Shown here one piece after another: positions 58,101 to 64,000 of a stretch of 64,000 bases of DNA. The stretch spans positions 14,640,603 to 14,704,602 of the forward strand of contig JAULJL010000040.1 of NCBI GenBank assembly GCA_030761205.1, read 5' to 3'. The notes under the pieces were generated by a model, which made no database searches, was not told the origin of the DNA, and saw only the letters and a list, made by a program, of their open reading frames with translations. Numbering within the stretch: position 1 is the first letter of the stretch; each line of letters opens with the position of its first letter. Made by a program: the position numbers and the translations under genes. The DNA comes from Fremontodendron californicum. Its lineage: Eukaryota; Streptophyta; Magnoliopsida; Malvales; Malvaceae.

Positions 58101-60457
58101 GTATGAAATTTAAATTCAGTTTAGTTCAATTTTGTGCATGCCAAGATACAATTTTCCTTGAGCAATATACTTATAGTATGAATTCATTTTTATTTTCTGG
58201 CCCTTCAAATCCATCATACTAATTAAATTGCTTATTGAACTTCTTATATCATTGAAATTCCTCGGTACTTGTTAGAAAATCTGAATGAGACCATTTTCTA
58301 GCTATTTTAACTTACATTATTCTCTCAGAGTTGACACCCATATCTGCATCTTGATTAATCTATGTTGCTCCGACTCTTAATTTTTCTTGAAGTTCCCGTA
58401 TCCGACACCCGTGTCCAACGCATATCCGGACATGGATATGGGAATATGATCCTCCAAAAACACTCCAAATACATGAAAATCTTGGAAAAAATTGAACATA
58501 CCCGTGCCAGACATATACCCGTGTCCGACACTCACACCCGAGTAACATAGTGATTAATTACCTTGTCCTCTAATTTTGTTTTGCTGAAGCAGTTTATCGG
58601 TGCTTCTGCGAAGCCAACTATGATGATAGTTACTGAACTCATGAAGGGTGATACACTTCAGAGGTATTTGTGGAGCGTACGCCCAAAGCGTCTAAAACTG
58701 AAGCTTTCAATAAGTCTGGCATTGGATATTTCCCGAGCTGTGGAATACTTGCATGCCAATGGCATTATTCATCGTGATCTGAAGCCCAGTAATTGTTTCT
58801 CTTTTCATCTCAAAATATTCTAGTTGCTTCAATTTGTTAAACAGTCAATCATATGCATGGTCATTAATCTCAGTTTTGAATGCACATCCCTTCTATGTTA
58901 CTTGGACTCGGGTGTGAGTGTCGGACACGGATATGTGTCTGACACGGGTGTGTTCAATTTTTTTCTAGATTTCCATGTATTTGGAGGGTTCTTAGAAGAT
59001 CATATCCCATACCCTTACCCGGATATGCGTCGGACACGAGTGTCGGATACGGATATTTCAAAAAAAAAAATGAATAATCGGAGCAACATAGCATCCCTTT
59101 GCTTGCTTGGAGTGACTTAGACACAAGGAATAATAAATATGCATTGTTTTCCCAAACTGAGATGATAAGTAATTGTGCCAATAATGCCAGGCTGCCAAAC
59201 AATTTATAAATTGTACTGAAATGGAAAGTTTTCACTTTTTCTTCAGTGAATGATATGCATCAAAGTTCCTAAAGGATTTTAGAAGCTGATACTAAGCATT
59301 TAGGCATTGCAGTATTTATCTTAGATTGCAATCGACTTCATCGACGCATGAAAACAGCAACACTGAGCTATGTTGCTCCGACTCTTCACTTTTCTTGAAG
59401 TATCCGTATTCGACACCTGTTTTCGACGTATATCCGGACATGGGTATGGGAATATGACCCTCCAAGGACCCTCCAAATACATGGAAAAACTTAGAAAAAA
59501 TTGAACATACCCGTGTCGGACACATACCCGTATTCGACACTTACAGCCGAGTCCGAGTAACATAGACACTTCAGCGTTAGTGAAAATGTTATGCCAGCAG
59601 ATAATCTGCTTCTAAGATACCTTAGTCTCATGACAGGCAATTTACTTCTCACCAAGGATAAAATGCATATTAAGTTAGCTGGCTTTGGGCTAGCAAGAGA
59701 GGAAGTAATGGGTGGAATGACTTGTGAGGTTGGTACTTACCGGTGGACGGCTCCTGAGGTGCTTTTCCTTTCCTTTATTGGTTAAAAAAAATATCCTTTT
59801 AGCTGCATATATTCCTATTATGTCTAACTCTTTCTTTATCTGAATTAGTTATACCGCAGAGATCCACTTCCCGTAGGAGCAAAGAAACACTATGACCACA
59901 AAGTGGATGTTTACAGCTTCTCAATTGTTCTTTGGGAGTTGCTGACAAACAAAGCTCCATTTAAAGGATGGGATAATGTAACAGTGGCAGATGTAGCGGC
60001 AAAAGTAAGCCCTGTTTTAAATCTTTGGTGATTCAATTGCCATGCCATGCCATTACTTTCTTGAAGTACCCGTGTTCGACACTTGTGTTCCACCGCATAT
60101 CCAGACATGGGTATGAGGATAAAATCCTCCAAGGACCCTCCAAATACATGAAAATCTTGGGAAAAAAATTGAACATACCGTGTCCGACACTCACACCGAA
60201 GTCCGAGTAACATAGCTTTCGACAACTTCTAATGATATCTATTTTCTAAGTTTCAGAATGAAAGGCCTGATGTGGAAAGTCTTTCAAGAGATATTGTATC
60301 TCTCTTGCAGTCCTGTTGGGCAGAGGACCCGAAGACCCGACCAGAATATAAAGAAATCACTGGCTGTCTTGCAAACTTCCTCCACAATATTGGCTCAACA
60401 GAGACTACTACACCTCCCAAGATGGTGGAAATGGATTATTCCAAAAGCCATATGTAA
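55128..60457 (+). CDS. Raf-like MAPKKK/ATN1-like protein kinase, first exon split by a TRIM
   Basis: Exons: 55128-55145, interrupted by the TRIM, then 56261-56469, 57343-57475, 58593-58788, 59637-59758, 59849-60004 and 60257-60457. All phases agree and the uninterrupted frame would encode 344 aa. Visible motifs are a Gly-rich loop IGEGSYSTVYKG, VAVK (Lys85), HRDLKP (180-185), GTYRWTAPE (usual M replaced by T), HKVDVYSFSIVLWELL and SCWAEDPKTRP. This matches group C Raf-like plant kinases (ATN1 type), cytosolic Ser/Thr/Tyr kinases. The DFG motif reads GFG (codon GGC at 59681, residue 201), which removes the Mg-binding Asp, so catalysis is doubtful. The TRIM (55146-56255) separates the first six codons; the next in-frame ATG is at 56312 and would give 321 aa with the kinase domain whole. 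Every intron except intron 4 contains family A MITE sequence. Confidence 0.85.
55146..56255 (-). mobile_element. TRIM element inside exon 1 of the kinase gene
   Basis: Direct terminal repeats 55146-55628 (483 bp) and 55812-56255 (444 bp) begin TGTTGGGAAA and end CTCAACA, flanking 183 bp without coding capacity. A perfect 5-bp TSD AAGAT lies at 55141-55145 and 56256-56260. On the minus strand, CTGGTATCAGAGC beside the right repeat is an initiator tRNA-Met primer site, and CAAGGGAGGATA before the left repeat is the polypurine tract. The repeats differ in length by exactly one 39-bp tandem unit. Confidence 0.95.
55289..55439. repeat. 39-bp tandem repeat within the left terminal repeat
   Basis: The unit contains ACAAGTAGCTTTTGCACGGA and TAAAACTACAAACCCTCAT. 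Three close copies are followed by a fourth diverged copy (TTTTGAATGGATTAAGC). The right terminal repeat (about 55954-56065) has two close copies and the diverged one. Peptide repeats read from it are artefacts. Confidence 0.9.
56850..56975 (-). repeat. Decayed family A MITE (kinase intron 1)
   Basis: Recognisable blocks are GACATGGATATGGGATATGA, AAAATTTTAGAAAAAAACTG, AACATAT and CCGTGTCGAACACAGTAGG. The ends are lost. Confidence 0.5.
57631..57834 (-). mobile_element. hAT-like MITE family A, copy 4 (kinase intron 2)
   Basis: 204 bp, with flanks GTCCTATT/GTCCTATC (7 of 8). The 5' inverted repeat has a small deletion. An 18-bp internal tandem duplication (CGGACACATACCCGTGT) makes it longer than the others. 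Confidence 0.82.
58360..58550 (-). mobile_element. hAT-like MITE family A, copy 5 (kinase intron 2)
   Basis: 191 bp with a perfect 8-bp TSD TGATTAAT (58352-58359 and 58551-58558). It lies 42 bp upstream of exon 3, close to the probable branch-point zone. Confidence 0.95.
58893..59091 (+). mobile_element. hAT-like MITE family A, copy 6 (kinase intron 3)
   Basis: 199 bp with a perfect 8-bp TSD CATCCCTT (58885-58892 and 59092-59099). Confidence 0.95.
59368..59565 (-). mobile_element. hAT-like MITE family A, copy 7 (kinase intron 3)
   Basis: 198 bp with both ends intact. Flanks ACACTGAG and ACACTTCA agree only over the first five bases, so the TSD has partly decayed. It is inverted relative to copy 6, 276 bp away, so the intron RNA could form a hairpin. 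Confidence 0.85.
60048..60215 (-). mobile_element. hAT-like MITE family A, copy 8, truncated (kinase intron 5)
   Basis: The right end GTCCGAGTAACATAG is intact. The left inverted repeat is missing, the sequence entering at TTTCTTGAAGTACCCGTG. It occupies most of this 252-bp intron and ends 41 bp before exon 6. Confidence 0.85.
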
Positions 60458-62752
60458 AGGAAGATTATATTGGTGCTGGCCATGTTTACAAACAAGTCTA
60501 ATGATGACAAAGGAAAGAAACAGAAGCCTTCTTCTCCCACATTCCTCACCTACTTTGATGACTGCTTATCAGATTGATGAATTGGGAATGGTGGATCATG
60601 TTTTGAGTTCTTAAAGCCTGTGGGGCTTTACAACTCAGGCTTTGGGACTAATGTACAAAATTTACATGACTGATTGTATAACTTTACAAAACTGTTTTCC
60701 AATGGATTTACAATTTTTTTAATGGAATTTTTTTGATGTAATAAGTAATAACTCTAGTTGTTCGCTGTTCAAGAATTTTTGTTTAGACAGTTCAAATCAT
60801 CCATACATAGTGTTTTGATCAATTGGACATCCATGCAAATATAAAGTAATATTAAAGGGGAAAAAAAAGAATGATGAAAAATACTTATATGCATCCAAAG
60901 AAATTAAAAAATGAATGGAACTTGAAAAGGTATGTTATGTAAGATTTCAAAATCAGGATCCAAATCATAGCATTCTTTTGTAAAAGTGGCAACACAAAAA
61001 TTCTTTTCTCTTAAAACATGTTGAAAGAAGTAAGCAAGCATAGATTTGTTTTATTCAATTATTGATTTTGTTAAAGAATCAAATCATACCTGAATTCTTA
61101 AGATTCGGATATATACGGTGGATACGGATTTCTAAGCTTCATTAAATACCAAAATGTTAAAATAATTACTATATAATAATATATAACTTTAATTCATACT
61201 TTTAAATAGTATAAAAAAATCATTACATATGCCATGTAAAAAAAATAAAATAACTTTACATGTAAGAGAATATAATTACTTTTTTAAAGTAGTAGTGATT
61301 TAACATAATTGTAAAATCTTTACTAGATACTTTTCTGAGGGGTGAATATATATTTAATTTAAATTTGTTAATTTTAGAAATGACATAATTACATTACACG
61401 AATACGACATGAAAAAAATAATTAAAATACAACAAAAATATATGAACATGTCAAAATTTATATAACACGAATTATTAGTATATCAAAATTTATATAAATA
61501 TATAATATTATAAATATGATTATAACACAAAAAATAATACAAATATACAAATTATCCAATCTAATTCAATTCATTGACAACATTTGTTAACTATATATAT
61601 ATATATATATATATCTCTTTTTTAACTTTTAGGACCGTAGAGTGCAAATATAGAAATTGGAACTTAACTTGTTTTCACTCTAAATAGAAACTGAAGCATT
61701 TCTTTACCTTCAATGATAATTATGTTAATTATTATGGGGGTTTAGCCTTCATGGAATAATTTTTAGCTCTCTTTTGTGATTAAAAATCTTCCCCTGGATG
61801 CAAGCCAAAAATGACAAAATCCCATGTTTAATTAAGGTTGTAAAACTCAAAAAAGAAAAGAAAAATAGTAGTAAGATTATAAGAGCAAATGGCATAAAAG
61901 AGAAACTTCACTCATGTTTAATCTATTAATGTAATATACTATGCACTTAAGAAGTGAGATTAATTTCTTAATTCTTGGAAAAACTAATGATATAAGATAA
62001 TTGTAATTTGTAAGAAGTTTTAACTTAATGAAATTCTTAAAGTAGTAAGTATCTGAAACAACAATAAAAATAAAATAAATTCTTGAATTAGCACATTTTC
62101 AAATATAGCTAGATTATTTTGCTCAAACCTTAAGATGTTAATCACATATTCATCTAAATTTCAATCAAAGGTTTTTCTCTACAACTTCAAAACCCTGAAC
62201 AATTTTAGGATCAAAAAATTAAAAGAAAAATTATCCAACACACTATTAATCAAATTTTTAAACATCGTTAATAGATTAAAAGGATACTACATATTTCACT
62301 GAAATATATTAAAAAACAAAAAAAAATTACAAATAATAAAACATGTATTTTAATCTCACTTATAAAATATAAAAATTTTATCAATATATAGAATAATAAT
62401 CTAAAATAAAAAAAAAAAAAAATTGAATAAGATTTGATCTCACTATTGGGGATCGTCCCATAAGGAATATAGCAATATTTGGTACAAAATTTTGTTTGGA
62501 TACTCAAATTACAAATCTTGGATAACTGGATAAGAAGAGACTAGGCCACCTAAACCTAAAGGTACCCAGATCTTTCAAAGTTAAAATTACTACACCAAAT
62601 TACCAAAACCCAAAAATAAAATAGTAATAAAGCTAAATCATCAAAAGATACAAATACAGCAAAAATAAGTTAATCCGGATAGGGATACATACAATTATAT
62701 CTCCAATCAAGCTCCCTTTTCCTCTTAATACAAAATCCAGCTAGGCTAAGCT
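60458..62752. other. Intergenic between convergent kinase and SCL genes
   Basis: Contains the kinase 3' UTR (likely to about 60.75 kb), CGTGT-type repeat remnants at about 61380-61560, an (AT)n tract at about 61593-61613, A-rich sequence near 62.4 kb and the 3' UTR of the SCL gene. No gene seen. Confidence 0.5.
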
Positions 62753-64000
62753 TTAACACCTCCAAGCTGACGTGGCAACCAAGGCACTCTCATGCCAGCA
62801 AAGCACCAACTCGGCCTGTCTTTTCGCCACGTGGAATCCCCTAACCTGCACCTTCCCTAACAAACACTCAGCTTGAAAATCCGCGAACTGACTCAAAGGC
62901 ACCGCCCTCATTCCCGCCCCACAAAACACCTCCCTCCACGGCGGAGCAGTCCTCCTCGCAGCCGCCTCCACCGCTTCCAATATCCTCGGCCGCAACAACA
63001 ACGTCTCTATCTTCCTCACCCATTCCCCACCTGCGACTGCCACTTCCAACGACTCAAACATCATGGTGTAGAACTCAAATCCGTTCACGAAATTCTTGCG
63101 AAACGACGTCGTCCCTGACTCCATCCACACCTCAGTATCTACAACGACGACTAAGCTCGGATTAACCCTCCGAAGGTCACTCAAAAACGCCGTGACGTTT
63201 AAACTGAGACATCGGAAAATAGACGGAGATAAAAGGATTGCCGTTTTTTCACCGTCAATGAACTTAAAAGCTTTAAAAGACAACATTTCGAAGGTTCGAA
63301 GGAGAACAAACTCAATTTGGAACCTTAATTTAAGGTCTTGAGCGAACTGGAAAAGGTTGTCTTTGATAAGCCTTGTCTCAAGGGCATATTCTTCGGGAAC
63401 CACGGCTGTTATTCGAATGAACTTGCAAGAATGATCATTTTTTTCAGCCATTTCTCTCATTAAAGAAGCGTATTGACCTCCCAGTCCGATATCAAAATCG
63501 ATGATGTGAATCAACGGTGCTGATCCATCCAGTGCTTCGAGGAGAGCTTGATTGGTGGTGAAGTGGTTGAACATGGGAATAGGGTTGATTCCAGAGAAGG
63601 TCTTGTAGGCTTTGATGGTTTGAACGATTTCACTCCATGAAGATAAACGAGTCGACCGAGTTAACCCGGTGAGTAGAGACTGGAGAGCTTCTTTGAAGTA
63701 AAAAGCGGCCCTTTGTAACGGTTTCCCGGAAGGAGATCGTAGCCGCTGATTGAGCCGCGCCAATATCACCTGCGCGAGTTCCAATTCCTGGGTGTCGAAA
63801 CAATCCGCTGCTCTTATCAGCTCTTCTATAAAATCAAAGCCCAAGTTGGAGTTGCCAATATTATGAAAATTACAACTGTTAGAAATATCAAGGTAATTAT
63901 TAGTAGTAGTATTAAAATTTTGATGAGATAGGTTTTGATTTAGACCCGAATAAAAATCGTAAAGATTGTTAAAATCAGAATGGACCGAGTGATGAGTCAA
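62753..64000 (-). CDS. GRAS transcription regulator, SCL15-like (HAM branch), 5' end outside window
   Basis: 415 codons are open to the window edge, so the N-terminus is incomplete. The GRAS domain starts at GFDFIEELIRAADCFDTQEL, then a leucine-heptad region with VILARLNQRLRSPSGKPLQR, the VHIID motif (LIHIIDFDIGLGGQYASLMR), a PFYRE-like region, and the SAW end GFHVAKRQAELVLCWHESAL ending SAWRC. This pattern matches SCL15 and its relatives in the HAIRY MERISTEM branch, nuclear co-regulators of meristem and seed programmes. The Asn/Ser-rich stretch before the domain (DISNSCNFHNIGNSN) is typical of the variable GRAS N-terminus. A perfect miR171-complementary site lies in the LARLN region (63747-63767). 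No breaks seen. Confidence 0.93.
   Translation of the reverse strand: MTHHSVHSDFNNLYDFYSGLNQNLSHQNFNTTTNNYLDISNSCNFHNIGNSNLGFDFIEELIRAADCFDTQELELAQVILARLNQRLRSPSGKPLQRAAFYFKEALQSLLTGLTRSTRLSSWSEIVQTIKAYKTFSGINPIPMFNHFTTNQALLEALDGSAPLIHIIDFDIGLGGQYASLMREMAEKNDHSCKFIRITAVVPEEYALETRLIKDNLFQFAQDLKLRFQIEFVLLRTFEMLSFKAFKFIDGEKTAILLSPSIFRCLSLNVTAFLSDLRRVNPSLVVVVDTEVWMESGTTSFRKNFVNGFEFYTMMFESLEVAVAGGEWVRKIETLLLRPRILEAVEAAARRTAPPWREVFCGAGMRAVPLSQFADFQAECLLGKVQVRGFHVAKRQAELVLCWHESALVATSAWRC
63747..63767 (-). promoter_or_regulatory. miR171-complementary target site in the SCL15-like CDS
   Basis: Read on +, these 21 bases equal the mature plant miR171a sequence (starts TGATTGAGCC, ends GCCAATATC), so the mRNA is complementary at every position. 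The site codes for ILARLNQ. In SCL6/22/27 genes the same position is the known cleavage site. Cleavage here is predicted, not observed. Confidence 0.85.

Noticed and set aside
57626..60225. Several ORFs with similar peptides (CECRTRVCVRHGY-type)
   Set aside because: All are translations of family A MITE copies in kinase introns.
63747..63767. Possible MIR171 gene on the plus strand
   Set aside because: The match is inside the coding sequence of a GRAS gene and I see no star-strand arm nearby. It is a target site, not a precursor.

Overview
This is plant nuclear DNA. It is AT-rich, its genes have short GT-AG introns, and it carries a LINE, a Ty1/copia element, two TRIMs, a SINE, hAT, Mutator and CACTA MITEs and long (AT)n tracts. 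The protein families and some repeat types suggest a eudicot, most likely Malvaceae and perhaps cotton. That species call comes from memory of similar sequences and is only moderately secure.

Layout. 1-316 (-): 5' end of a LysM receptor-like kinase (LYK4/LYK5 type). 1482-3660 (-): four-exon COR413-type membrane protein with two MITEs in intron 1. 4039-8759 (-): LINE with two open ORFs, lying between COR413 and 8939-9583 (+), a chimera of an A20 zinc finger and a DUF538 fragment. 10878-11993 (-): plastid geranylgeranyl diphosphate synthase. 14572-15510 (-): OST48 pseudogene. 17346-18709 (+): NEDD8-conjugating enzyme UBC12/RCE1. 18.9-29.9 kb: transposon-dominated, with several elements delimited by exact target-site duplications (TSDs). 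30039-31502 (+): UGT72-type glycosyltransferase. 31.6-41.5 kb: more MITEs and no recognised gene. 41569-46942 (-): recent Ty1/copia insertion with two reading-frame breaks. 49104-50987 (+): HD-Zip class I factor. 51.8-54.9 kb: SINE, a TRIM nested in a hAT end, and a Mutator MITE. 55128-60457 (+): Raf-like protein kinase whose first exon is split by a TRIM and whose introns are full of one MITE family. 62753-64000 (-): SCL15-like GRAS regulator with a perfect miR171-complementary site.

The genes do not form one pathway; this is an ordinary gene-plus-transposon stretch of plant chromosome. Most of what stands out is how mobile DNA has reshaped genes. One 8-bp-TSD MITE family appears about eleven times, six of them in one kinase gene. 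A TRIM has landed six codons into that kinase, which also has GFG where DFG is expected. A TRIM/hAT nesting can be ordered from its TSDs. I saw no prokaryote-type system, CRISPR array or organellar insertion.
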